Position numbers and translations under genes: made by a program. The notes beneath the pieces are model-generated. The model saw only the letters and a program-made list of their open reading frames with translations, was not told the DNA's origin and did no database searches. A stretch of DNA of 50,170 bases from Luteitalea sp. (GTDB lineage Bacteria; Acidobacteriota; Vicinamibacteria; Vicinamibacterales; Vicinamibacteraceae): assembly GCA_009377605.1 (NCBI GenBank), contig WHTT01000049.1:1-50170 (forward strand), written 5' to 3'. The first letter of the stretch is position 1, and every line of letters starts with the position of its first letter. Below are positions 1 through 6,637 of the stretch, one piece after another.

Positions 1-1205
1 AACGGGACGTTCTGAACGGGACGCTCACCCGGCTGAACGATTTCATCGGCGGCCTCCAGTTGCCTGACCCCGGCGTCCAGCAGCGGCTTGCCGCGTACCG
101 CGACTACTACCGGGGCGAATATGTGCCGCGGTTCCGGGAGGGCGCTTCCCGCGAAGTCGGTCGCTATGACCAAACGGGCTACAGCAAAAGGTTCGTCGCC
201 GACGAAGATGTACCTAAAGAGTTCTTCCAGCCGAACAACGTCAGCGGGGCGCGACAGTTCAACCGCCTCTACGGCGAGAACCCGGAGGCGCGGCGGTTGA
301 TGACCGACTACGCGCTGGACGATTTGCGGCAGAAGGCGATCGACCCGGCAACCGGCCAGATAAAGAGGGGCGCGGTGGATGCGTGGTTGAACCGCAACAG
401 CCGCGTGGTCAACGAGATGCCGTGGATCCGCGACGCCGTTTCCGCCCGAGACCCATCCGCGCTTTACGAGCGGCTCGGCAGCCTCAACAGCCGTCGGACG
501 GCCGTAGCGGACAGCACGGTCAGCAAAATGCTCGGCAGCGAGCCCGGCGTGGCGATCGACAAGGCCATGAAGGACTGGCGCGCGGCGCGAGCTCTGAAAA
601 ATTCAGTACGGGGCAATCCGGAAAACGAGGCGGCGTTGACCCGCGCGGTGTGGACGCGCGTGCTCGGCGAGGAAGGCAAGGATGCGCTGTTCAATGTCGA
701 CAAGATCGAGCAGGCGTTGAAGACCAATGCCCGGTCGCTCGACATCCTGCTTACGCCGAAGCACCGCGGCGACATCCAAACAATCATCGACGCCACTCGC
801 ACGCAAGCCCGTGTGCCGCGCCCGGCGGGAGCGGTGCCGGCGCCGCAGGGCTTCTCGGATAAGTTCTCCGAACAGGTCGGGATGCGGCCGGAGACCATCG
901 CGACAACCGTCACGACGCTCTCGCGCGGCCGGTCAAACCCGGTCTACGAAATCCCCCGTATCGTGCTCAATTGGTACAAGAACCTGACTTCGCGCGAGGC
1001 CGAAGCCGCGTGGCGGGCTGCGCTCTACGATCCGAAAGCCGCGGAGAACATGGCGACGGTATCGAAAATCGGGCGGGCGACGAAGATGCAGGCCGAACGG
1101 ATGCAGAGCTATATGGCGCTGGTGCCCGTCTCAGCGGTGCAGCCGGATAGCGGAGCGCCAGGAGAGCCAACGCAGGAAGGCTACAACCCCCGCGATGGTA
1201 AGTAG
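1..1205 (+). CDS. Internal virion (ejection) protein, C-terminal part; start lies beyond the left edge
   Basis: The frame is open from base 3 with no start, so only the last 400 residues are present. They are charged, alpha-helical and rich in Arg, Glu and Ala, with no membrane segment or catalytic motif that I recognise. The stretch around DYYRGEYVPRFREG resembles the C-terminal region of long internal proteins encoded last in podovirus virion clusters. The unfinished gene at 48558-50170 ends in matching helical sequence, so I infer both are one protein of about 940 residues, probably packaged in the capsid and ejected with DNA. Upstream genes (gp14-like and others at the right edge) fit this. 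The stop is TAG. Confidence in virion role is moderate; the precise ejection function is inference. Confidence 0.65.
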   Translation, partial: RDVLNGTLTRLNDFIGGLQLPDPGVQQRLAAYRDYYRGEYVPRFREGASREVGRYDQTGYSKRFVADEDVPKEFFQPNNVSGARQFNRLYGENPEARRLMTDYALDDLRQKAIDPATGQIKRGAVDAWLNRNSRVVNEMPWIRDAVSARDPSALYERLGSLNSRRTAVADSTVSKMLGSEPGVAIDKAMKDWRAARALKNSVRGNPENEAALTRAVWTRVLGEEGKDALFNVDKIEQALKTNARSLDILLTPKHRGDIQTIIDATRTQARVPRPAGAVPAPQGFSDKFSEQVGMRPETIATTVTTLSRGRSNPVYEIPRIVLNWYKNLTSREAEAAWRAALYDPKAAENMATVSKIGRATKMQAERMQSYMALVPVSAVQPDSGAPGEPTQEGYNPRDGK

Positions 1206-1319
1206 GCCGACCGTGCCCCACAGGATGGCGTAGGCCAGAAACAGGAGTATCGGGCCGCCGAAGTTCACGAGCAGCCACAAGATGAACAGGTCAACCGGGA
1301 TGGCAATGAGCCAGAACAT
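1131..1319 (-). CDS. Possible small two-helix membrane protein, antisense to neighbours
   Basis: This 62-residue reading frame starts at ATG 1319 with MFWLIAIPVDLF and contains two strongly hydrophobic stretches (about residues 2-17 and 22-50) followed by a basic tail ending RLHR. It fills the otherwise empty gap 1206-1353 and overlaps the last 75 bases of the ejection-protein gene on the other strand. No clear Shine-Dalgarno sequence precedes the ATG, and a GC-rich antisense frame can look hydrophobic by chance, so I rate it only as possible. If real, it would be an isolated minus-strand gene in a plus-strand late region. Confidence 0.35.
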   Translation of the reverse strand: MFWLIAIPVDLFILWLLVNFGGPILLFLAYAILWGTVGLLTIAGVVAFLRWLSWRSAIRLHR

Positions 1320-1353
1320 GGACGCTAGCCTACCACACGTAACGGAGAAGTAA

Positions 1354-1590
1354 ATGGCTATCTACTCGACCAACCCGGCCGCCAAGTTCGTGCCGGTCAC
1401 CAAGGCCAACAGCGACCTGCCGGGCGGCACTTGCCGCGCACTGCTGGTGGGAACCGCCGGCACCGCCAACCTGATGGACGCGAGCGGCGCGATCCGAACG
1501 GATGTTCCGCTCCAGGCCGGCTACAACCCGCTGGCCTGCCAGCAGGTCCGCACCGGCGGCGACGCCGACGACATCTGGGCGCTCTACTGA
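1354..1590 (+). CDS. Spike base protein, RCAP_rcc01079-like
   Basis: The 78-residue product has the pattern of the small spike-base proteins of alphaproteobacterial phages and gene transfer agents: an N-terminal segment on an initial D-L-P, CRALLVGTAGTANLMD, a G-A-I-R-T-D-V-P-L-QAGYNP strand region, and the terminal DIWALY (usually xIVALY). Members sit at the base of a tail or head spike. It is shorter than the usual roughly 100 residues. ATG 1354 follows a GGAGA ribosome site. The stop TGA overlaps the next ATG (TGATG), so the two are translationally coupled. Family call is from motif memory, not a search. Confidence 0.7.
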   Translation: MAIYSTNPAAKFVPVTKANSDLPGGTCRALLVGTAGTANLMDASGAIRTDVPLQAGYNPLACQQVRTGGDADDIWALY

Positions 1591-2084
1591 TGCTCGGGCT
1601 GGGCTTAGGGTTCACCAGTGTCCCGGGTGTGCTGCCGCAGGGGGGCGGCGCAGAGCCCTACACGGAAAGCACGTCTGATCCGAACCTCGCCAATCAAACG
1701 ACCAGCACCGCGACGATTTTTGCGAGAGCCTTCGCCGTCGACAACGGAGCGACCATCAACTCCATCGGGCTGTATCAGACGAATGCGCGTGAGACGACGA
1801 TCAAGATCGCAATTAGGAACAGCCCCGGGAACTACGACGTCGTGGTGTCGGAGGCTTTCAGCCATCCGGGCGGCGGATGGGTGGATCACACACTCGCTGC
1901 GCCGTACGTGGTGCCCGGCACCGGAGAGTTCCATCCAGGCGCATTCATCACCGGTACGACCGACCGAATAAGCGGTCAGGCAAGGGCCTTCGCCACAGGA
2001 GACCTCACCGGCGAGGACCTTACGCTAAGCGAAACAGCCGGCCCAGGTTACGCATTGCGCGTGACGGGGACCGAACCAGCCTGA
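1590..2084 (+). CDS. Putative virion protein, beta-sandwich-like, 164 aa
   Basis: The start is ATG 1590, which shares its A with the stop of the spike base gene; earlier in-frame codons only read the spike gene out of frame. After a glycine-rich N-terminus (MLGLGLGFTSVPG) the protein alternates short hydrophobic and polar stretches typical of a jelly roll: FARAFAVDNGATINSIGLY, TTIKIAIRNSPGNYDVVVSE, GWVDHTLAAPYVVPGTGEF. Coupling to the spike base protein suggests a spike, fibre or head decoration component. No enzymatic motif is visible. It may bind carbohydrate like other jelly-roll phage proteins, but that is inference. Confidence 0.6.
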   Translation: MLGLGLGFTSVPGVLPQGGGAEPYTESTSDPNLANQTTSTATIFARAFAVDNGATINSIGLYQTNARETTIKIAIRNSPGNYDVVVSEAFSHPGGGWVDHTLAAPYVVPGTGEFHPGAFITGTTDRISGQARAFATGDLTGEDLTLSETAGPGYALRVTGTEPA

Positions 2085-2175
2085 AAGAATCAGATGCAGC
2101 ACGAATTCGCTTGACTGCCATGTCGGAAGATGAGACAAGCGTGGACAACCTGCTGCCTACACGTGGAGTCCGCCC

Positions 2176-2919
2176 GTGAAAGCCAATTTTGGAACCTGCC
2201 TGGCGGAAGTTCTCCGGCATGAGGGGGGATATGCCAATCACCCCCGCGACCCTGGCGGGGAGACGATGTACGGCATCACAATCGCCGTCGCTCGCGCCAA
2301 CGGCTACGCCGGGCCGATGCGTGACATCCCGATGAGCGTGGTGCACCGCGTATACAAAACCCGCTACTGGGACGCGGTTCGCGGCGACAATCTGGCGTCC
2401 GGCGTCGACTACGCGGCGTTCGATTTCGCGGTCAACTCCGGTGTGATGCGGGCCAGAACCTATCTAGCGAAAGCCATCGGCGGGTCGGACGCAGAAACCA
2501 TCGCCCGGCTGTGCGACGCCCGGTTGGCGTTTCTCAAGCGCATCCGGACATGGCCCACGTTCGGCAAGGGGTGGAGCCGGCGCGTCGTGGAAGTGCGGGC
2601 CAAGGCGCTCGCCATGGTTAAGGAGACGCCCGAACCCGTCCCTGAAGAATTGCCGCCCGAAATTCCTCCGTACATGCCACCCGACGTGGAGCCGATCGAA
2701 GCACCAGTCGAGCACGGCGTGTGGGGCTGGATGAAGCGCCGCTGGAAGGGCGCAAGCGGCGTCGGCGGGTTCAGCATTTTCGCGTTTCTGACCGACCCGT
2801 GGGTTTGGGCGGTGCTGATCGGAGGGGCGATCGTGGTGGCGCTGATCGCCCTCGCGATCGCGTTGTTTCTTTTCGGTCGTCAGCGCGTTGCTGCATGGAT
2901 ACGAGGGAAGATCGGATGA
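2176..2919 (+). CDS. Endolysin: GH108 N-acetylmuramidase with C-terminal membrane anchor
   Basis: Residues 10-95 match glycoside hydrolase family 108, which cleaves the muramic acid-glucosamine bond of peptidoglycan: the catalytic glutamate is Glu16 in RHEGGYANHPRDPGG, followed by GETMYGIT and the helix around DYAAFDFAVNSG. Residues 85-150 look like the companion PG_binding_3 domain. A Pro/Glu linker (151-178) leads to a hydrophobic helix at about 209-233 and a basic tail, so the enzyme is probably held in the inner membrane by its C-terminus. The start is GTG 2176 with GGAG eight bases upstream. It is the first gene of the lysis cassette and overlaps the i-spanin start (ATGA). Confidence 0.88.
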   Translation: MKANFGTCLAEVLRHEGGYANHPRDPGGETMYGITIAVARANGYAGPMRDIPMSVVHRVYKTRYWDAVRGDNLASGVDYAAFDFAVNSGVMRARTYLAKAIGGSDAETIARLCDARLAFLKRIRTWPTFGKGWSRRVVEVRAKALAMVKETPEPVPEELPPEIPPYMPPDVEPIEAPVEHGVWGWMKRRWKGASGVGGFSIFAFLTDPWVWAVLIGGAIVVALIALAIALFLFGRQRVAAWIRGKIG

Positions 2920-3260
2920 TTAGTCTTATCCCCTGGTGGGTCAAAGCCGCCGCGGTCGGCGCGCTCGTGCTGGTGGTCTACGGCGCCGGGTGGAAGACCC
3001 GTGACGCATTCTGCGACGCCGCCGCGGCGAAAACCGCTTTGGCCGCCGAGCAGCAAATTGCGGCAGACCTCCGCCGACAACTGACGACATACCAGCAAGC
3101 CGCGGCTGACGACAACCTGCGTGCGTTGGAAGACCAGCAAGAGATCAACAAGCTCAAGGAAGCATCCGATGAAGTCGAAACTCGCATCGTTGACGGTGCT
3201 TGCCTTACTGGCGCTGACACTGGTGAACTGCGCGCCGTCTGGCCCGAAGCCGAACGCTGA
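2916..3260 (+). CDS. i-spanin (Rz-like inner membrane spanin subunit)
   Basis: The 114-residue product has one N-terminal membrane helix (about residues 6-24, LIPWWVKAAAVGALVLVVYG) and then a long Ala/Gln/Glu/Lys-rich periplasmic coiled coil, the standard form of an i-spanin that joins an outer-membrane lipoprotein and fuses the two membranes at lysis. ATG 2916 overlaps the endolysin stop. The next gene starts inside it in another frame, as Rz1 does inside Rz. Identification rests on topology and gene order, since spanins diverge quickly. Confidence 0.8.
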   Translation: MISLIPWWVKAAAVGALVLVVYGAGWKTRDAFCDAAAAKTALAAEQQIAADLRRQLTTYQQAAADDNLRALEDQQEINKLKEASDEVETRIVDGACLTGADTGELRAVWPEAER

Positions 3261-3456
3261 GATTCGGCTGCCGGCCGTGCCGGCTGACGTGCAGACCTGC
3301 TTCAGCCAGTACGTCAAAGCGCCAAAGGGGCCGTTGAGCAAGCGCGCGGTCGTGCGGCTGATCGCCGAGCTCAAGCGGTCCGAAGTCGCCAAGTCGCGCT
3401 GCGGCCGTCGGCTGATCGGCTTCTACAACAGCATCGCGAAGGGATTGGCGCAGTGA
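3169..3456 (+). CDS. o-spanin (Rz1-like outer membrane lipoprotein)
   Basis: The chosen start is ATG 3169 (AAGGA eight bases before), nested in the i-spanin gene by 92 bases. The 95-residue product begins with a lipoprotein signal, MKSKLASLTVLALLALTLVNC, where the Cys would be lipidated; the residue before Cys is Asn instead of the usual Gly, Ala or Ser, a mild deviation. A Pro-rich mature start (APSGPKPNAEIRLPAVP) follows, as in Rz1. The basic C-terminal half (KRAVVRLIAELKRSEVAKSRC) is longer than in lambda Rz1. With the i-spanin it would complete the spanin complex. Confidence 0.72.
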   Translation: MKSKLASLTVLALLALTLVNCAPSGPKPNAEIRLPAVPADVQTCFSQYVKAPKGPLSKRAVVRLIAELKRSEVAKSRCGRRLIGFYNSIAKGLAQ

Positions 3457-3701
3457 TCGAGCCCTTGCGCAAAACCTACTCCAAGACTCGTCCGTACGCC
3501 GTGGATCGCTACGACGAGGACGACGGCTCGATCACCTACGAGATTTGGGATCACCGCCCCGACAGCTATCGGCGTGTATGTCGCGTCAGCGAGGACCCGG
3601 TAGACGACGCCGAGTATTCACCTGATCGCGGTCAAGCGAAACGCGACGCGGAACTGATCGCGCGAGCTCTCAACGCGTTGCTTGAGAGTTCGGAGCAATG
3701 A
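3453..3701 (+). CDS. Hypothetical protein in lysis cassette, 82 aa
   Basis: GTG 3453 overlaps the o-spanin stop (GTGA). The product is soluble and acidic, with an N-terminal beta-rich part (TYEIWDHRPDSYRRVCRVSE) and a C-terminal helix (RDAELIARALNALLES). I see no signal peptide, membrane segment or known motif. It is tightly coupled to the spanin gene before and the holin-like gene after, so it is expressed with the lysis proteins, but nothing in the sequence shows a lysis role. Confidence 0.6.
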   Translation: MIEPLRKTYSKTRPYAVDRYDEDDGSITYEIWDHRPDSYRRVCRVSEDPVDDAEYSPDRGQAKRDAELIARALNALLESSEQ

Positions 3702-3940
3702 CCGACACCCCTGAACCCGTCAACACGTCGTGGCGCATCGCCTTTGCGTGGGCGGCGCTCGCGTTCAACGGCGCGATGGTTTGGTGGTTGCTGCTCTACG
3801 GCAAGGCCGACAACTCGCTGCACGCCAGCGCGCTCTCGTGGGCATTCATGATCTCCGGCGGCGTGCTCGCCGGCGTCGGCTTCGGGGCGATTTCCAATCT
3901 CATTCCGAGTGTCTTCGGAAAAGGGGAGACGAAAGCATGA
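3698..3940 (+). CDS. Holin candidate, two membrane helices, 80 aa
   Basis: Two hydrophobic segments lie at about residues 13-34 (IAFAWAALAFNGAMVWWLLL) and 46-66 (LSWAFMISGGVLAGVGFGAI), separated by a short polar loop, with a charged tail FGKGETKA. Size, topology and position between spanins and other lysis-cassette genes fit a class II-type holin that would release or energise the endolysin. Because the endolysin itself has a membrane anchor, a pinholin role is possible. ATG 3698 overlaps the preceding stop (ATGA). Confidence 0.6.
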   Translation: MTDTPEPVNTSWRIAFAWAALAFNGAMVWWLLLYGKADNSLHASALSWAFMISGGVLAGVGFGAISNLIPSVFGKGETKA

Positions 3941-4128
3941 CGCACGCAACGCTGAAACAACTTCGCGAGTTGACGGCGCTTCAAGCAGAGGACGAAGCCC
4001 TTTGGGCTCCCGCGGTGCACATCGATACGGCGTACACCCAGCAAGCTCTCCGTTATCTCACGCGGGCGATCGAGGGTGAGTGGACGTTCGAGCAGGCGAA
4101 GGACGCCATCACCGGGATAGCGCCATGA
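3937..4128 (+). CDS. Hypothetical small helical protein, 63 aa
   Basis: The start is ATG 3937, overlapping the holin-candidate stop. The product (MTHATLKQLRELTALQAEDE...) is soluble, acidic and mostly helical, with no recognised motif. It couples by ATGA to the exported protein gene that follows. I do not recognise the family. Confidence 0.55.
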   Translation: MTHATLKQLRELTALQAEDEALWAPAVHIDTAYTQQALRYLTRAIEGEWTFEQAKDAITGIAP

Positions 4129-4532
4129 CCATCGCCCGCACGCTGTTCCTGTGGTGGTGCGTCTTCGTCTTCTGGGTGGGGTGGCAGACCGGCACCGCAC
4201 TCTCTGCCGAACAGGAGCCAACCGTCGGCCACGGGCTGTTGTGCGACACCATCCCCCAGGTCGAGCGGTTCGTCGAGCTCTCGCAAGAGATGGGCGCCAA
4301 CCCGGTCACCACCGTGGCGACGATCAACCAGGAAGAAGAAAACCCCACCGCGTGCGCGTTCGCCGCCGTGACGTTCCTGCCGATCGGCGTCGTCAAGCAC
4401 ATCAACTACGACCACAAAGCCTACCTGGTGATCGCCGTCACGGTCACGGGGTTCGCCGGCCCGCAAGGCGTCCAGCCGACTCCGCCGATGGAGCAATTCA
4501 CCGTGGTTCAGATTGAGGAGATGGGAGCATGA
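4125..4532 (+). CDS. Exported hypothetical protein, 135 aa
   Basis: ATG 4125 gives a signal peptide of about 28 residues (MTIARTLFLWWCVFVFWV... ending ALSA), and the mature chain is a small beta-rich domain with two cysteines (LLCDTIP and TACAFAAV) that may form a disulfide. It would act in the periplasm. It belongs to a run of small coupled genes after the lysis proteins; whether it modulates lysis or excludes other phages cannot be told from sequence. Confidence 0.6.
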   Translation: MTIARTLFLWWCVFVFWVGWQTGTALSAEQEPTVGHGLLCDTIPQVERFVELSQEMGANPVTTVATINQEEENPTACAFAAVTFLPIGVVKHINYDHKAYLVIAVTVTGFAGPQGVQPTPPMEQFTVVQIEEMGA

Positions 4533-4849
4533 AGGACATCGAGGTTGGAGACGTGGTGCACGTAAAAGGCGTCGCTGCGTATCAATCAGTAGGTGGAGTG
4601 GGGAACCACACAGCGGGAGTGTGGCTCATCGAATTTGGATATGGCTCACGGGCCGCTGCCCCCCTTTCCGACATCGTCCACGTCGAGCCCCGCCCGCTAC
4701 AGGTCGGTGATCGGGTGCGGTGGTGTAAAACGAGTACGCCCGTATTCGACCTGCGAGCCATCGTTGACGGTAGTATCGCGGTGGTCCGTAGCGAAATCGG
4801 CGCTTACCACGCGATGCACTGTATCGACAGCTTGGAGCGCGTCGAATGA
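4529..4849 (+). CDS. Hypothetical SH3-like beta protein, 106 aa
   Basis: The sequence contains two similar segments, IEVGDVVHVKGV and LQVGDRVRWCKT, each followed by strand-forming residues and an acidic or hydrophobic turn (SDIVHVEP, DSLERVE). This looks like two tandem small beta-barrel (KOW/SH3-like) units, which is a structural guess. ATG 4529 follows a GGAG site and overlaps the previous stop. Cytoplasmic, no known function. Confidence 0.6.
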   Translation: MKDIEVGDVVHVKGVAAYQSVGGVGNHTAGVWLIEFGYGSRAAAPLSDIVHVEPRPLQVGDRVRWCKTSTPVFDLRAIVDGSIAVVRSEIGAYHAMHCIDSLERVE

Positions 4850-5301
4850 TGCGCTTCGACGATTTCTTCTTCGGCGGGATAATCGCCGCAACTGCGCTGG
4901 CCCTTGTGGTTCTCATCGCTGTTGCCTCGGAGCTGGCGGCGCAAGAGCGCCAAGGCATCCCGGACATCTCGCTCTACTACGAGAGCCTGCGCCAGCCCGA
5001 CAACCCGTACGCCTCCTGCTGCGGCGAGGGCGACGCCTACTACGCCGACAAGGTCGAGCAGTGCACCGTGCTTGATGGCCCCGACTGCGCGCTGGTGGCC
5101 ATCGTCACGGACGAGCGGCCCAACACGGTCGTGCTGCCGCACCGGACGATCACGCGCGCCCACATCCCGGCCGGCACCCGAATCCCGATCCCACGGAACA
5201 AGCTGCGGCGTATGCCGAGCGAGAACCCGACCGACCACAACGTGGTGTTCGTGGGTGGTGGGATGTTCGTCCTGTGCTGGGAACCGGTGGGGGGCGTGTG
5301 A
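4846..5301 (+). CDS. Exported cysteine-containing hypothetical protein, 151 aa
   Basis: Residues 9-32 form a hydrophobic signal or anchor (GGIIAATALALVVLIAVASE), followed by the mature sequence beginning QERQGIPDISLYYESLRQPD. A CC pair in ASCCGEGDAYYAD and further cysteines (EQCTV, GPDCAL, VLCWEP) suggest disulfides and a periplasmic location. Similar CCGEGDAYYAD-containing proteins are, to my memory, common in rhizobial genomes and prophages, with unknown function. Coupled to both neighbours by stop/start overlaps. Confidence 0.65.
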   Translation: MMRFDDFFFGGIIAATALALVVLIAVASELAAQERQGIPDISLYYESLRQPDNPYASCCGEGDAYYADKVEQCTVLDGPDCALVAIVTDERPNTVVLPHRTITRAHIPAGTRIPIPRNKLRRMPSENPTDHNVVFVGGGMFVLCWEPVGGV

Positions 5302-5474
5302 TGTGGACACTGGTGCTGACTATTTTTCTCATGTCCGGTCCTAAACTGGAACTAACAGTGCATCAGTTTCCAACTCTGGAAGCGTGCACCACGGCTGAAA
5401 CCAGCTTCACATTGGTCGACCCAGAAATCAGGTGGATCGAGCATGGCTGCCGCCCGACGAGGAGGCGGCCATGA
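5301..5474 (+). CDS. Exported small hypothetical protein, 57 aa
   Basis: ATG 5301 shares its A with the stop of the preceding gene (TGATG). An N-terminal hydrophobic stretch (MWTLVLTIFLMSG) is probably an uncleaved or short signal, followed by HQFPTLEACTTAETSF, a pattern seen in small periplasmic proteins in which a Cys in this helix pairs with a later one (EHGC). No function is known. Confidence 0.5.
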   Translation: MWTLVLTIFLMSGPKLELTVHQFPTLEACTTAETSFTLVDPEIRWIEHGCRPTRRRP

Positions 5475-5644
5475 AAGTCCGCACCTGCCACAAATGCCCA
5501 TACACCGCCGGTGACCTAGGCTCGTACTATGATTCCGGCGCGGCCGACCATTGCTGCCTGGTGTGTGATCTGAAGCCCCCGAAGGCACCCAAGTACCCTG
5601 TAGACCAGCGGAAACCGATTCGCTTACAGTTGTCTACAAATTAA
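5471..5644 (+). CDS. Small zinc-ribbon protein, 57 aa
   Basis: ATG 5471 overlaps the previous stop. The product has CHKCPYT near the N-terminus and CCLVCDL about 30 residues later, a CxxC...CxxC arrangement that should bind one zinc ion, plus a basic, Pro-rich tail. It may bind nucleic acid or another protein. It is the last gene of the lysis-associated run before the lysogeny module. Confidence 0.6.
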   Translation: MKVRTCHKCPYTAGDLGSYYDSGAADHCCLVCDLKPPKAPKYPVDQRKPIRLQLSTN

Positions 5645-5760
5645 ATAGTTCCGTTGCCGTTCTGTACTCTTGGCGTCGTCACAGGTGCGTGATACGTAGC
5701 CCCGTGTAGGATAATGCTGTTCCACCATGAGCCGCTATTTCCTACAGATAACGGGAGACC

Positions 5761-6306
5761 ATGATGACCAGGAAACGCAAAAAGCCACCCAAGACCCGCG
5801 CGAGGAAGGCCGCGCGGACCCCGGAGGTAAAACCCTCCGACAGCAACCGGCACGTAGGCGTGCCGCGCACTCCAGCCTACCAGAATCCCCCGCCGGGGCT
5901 CGTGGCACCACCCCCGTGGGCGCCCATAGAGGCAATCCGGCAGGACTTCGCATCTCACCTGCAAGCGCACATGCTCCGCAAAGGCTGGAACCAGAGTGAA
6001 CTGGCCCGCCAGGCGGGGCTGCACATGCCATCTGGCAAAATGGGCCGTGATGTCGTTTCTGGGTACTTGCGCGGCCGCAACCTACCGGGGCCGCCGCATC
6101 GGAAAGCCATTTGCGCGGCCTTAGGGATCAGTTCGGAAGACCTGGGCCACACCATACTGCCGACCGCCACGGGTGCCAACGCTCCTCCCTTGCTCGTTAC
6201 GAGCGCGGGCGATGGGTATTCGTGGGTGCGGATCAACATGACGCTGCCAGCCGACGTAGGGCTCCGTATCCAACAGTTGGTAGAAAATGCCCGGCCCAAG
6301 AACTAG
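5761..6306 (+). CDS. XRE-family HTH regulator, candidate phage repressor
   Basis: After a very basic, Pro-rich N-terminus (residues 2-50), residues about 62-130 form a lambda-repressor-like helix-turn-helix: FASHLQAHMLRKGWNQSELARQAGL, then DVVSGYLRGRNLPGPPHRKAICAALGI. A C-terminal beta segment (RINMTLPADVGLRIQQLV) could mediate dimerisation or sensing. The GGGAGA site before ATG 5761 (or ATG 5764) supports the start. Position directly before an excisionase-like gene and an integrase suggests it controls lysogeny, but a Cro-like or activator role is possible. The HTH is shifted from the N-terminal location usual for repressors. Confidence 0.75.
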   Translation: MMTRKRKKPPKTRARKAARTPEVKPSDSNRHVGVPRTPAYQNPPPGLVAPPPWAPIEAIRQDFASHLQAHMLRKGWNQSELARQAGLHMPSGKMGRDVVSGYLRGRNLPGPPHRKAICAALGISSEDLGHTILPTATGANAPPLLVTSAGDGYSWVRINMTLPADVGLRIQQLVENARPKN

Positions 6307-6637
6307 CCACGTTGCTGCGCGGCTTGGGGTGTCGCCCCGCACCGTGCAGCGGCACGTCAAGGAGGGCCTGCTGACCCCGGCGTTCAGAACCGCGGGCGGC
6401 CAGGCGAGGTTCACGAGTGAACAAGTAGAGCAACTGTCATGCCACGCAAACTCCGGGAAGTCGCCTACTGCGACAAGATCGACGACGTCTACTACGTCTT
6501 CTGGTACGACAAGGAGACGCGACGCACGAAGCGCAAGTCGCTGGATGCAAGAGACCTTGATGTGGCAGAGGATCGTTTCGCGGAATGGCTCACACACGGG
6601 CGGGCGTTCCGAGAGAAGCGGATCGGGCTCACGGTGA
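6287..6637 (+). CDS. Excisionase-like MerR/HTH_17 DNA-binding protein; 3' half overlaps integrase
   Basis: Residues 4-50 (SHVAARLGVSPRTVQRHVKEG, then AGGQARFTSEQVEQL) form the winged helix-turn-helix typical of excisionases and MerR-like regulators. The frame then continues 199 bases into the integrase gene in a different frame, giving a low-complexity Ser/Arg/Thr tail of about 65 residues that looks non-functional. Either the gene has lost its natural stop near base 6440 or the long overlap is tolerated. It starts at ATG 6287 inside the regulator gene. It would direct excision or integrase control. Confidence 0.65.
   Translation: MPGPRTSHVAARLGVSPRTVQRHVKEGLLTPAFRTAGGQARFTSEQVEQLSCHANSGKSPTATRSTTSTTSSGTTRRRDARSASRWMQETLMWQRIVSRNGSHTGGRSERSGSGSR

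Noticed and set aside
2094-2175. TTGACT as a promoter before the endolysin
   Set aside because: No acceptable -10 at 16-19 bases; nearby genes are already coupled in the operon.
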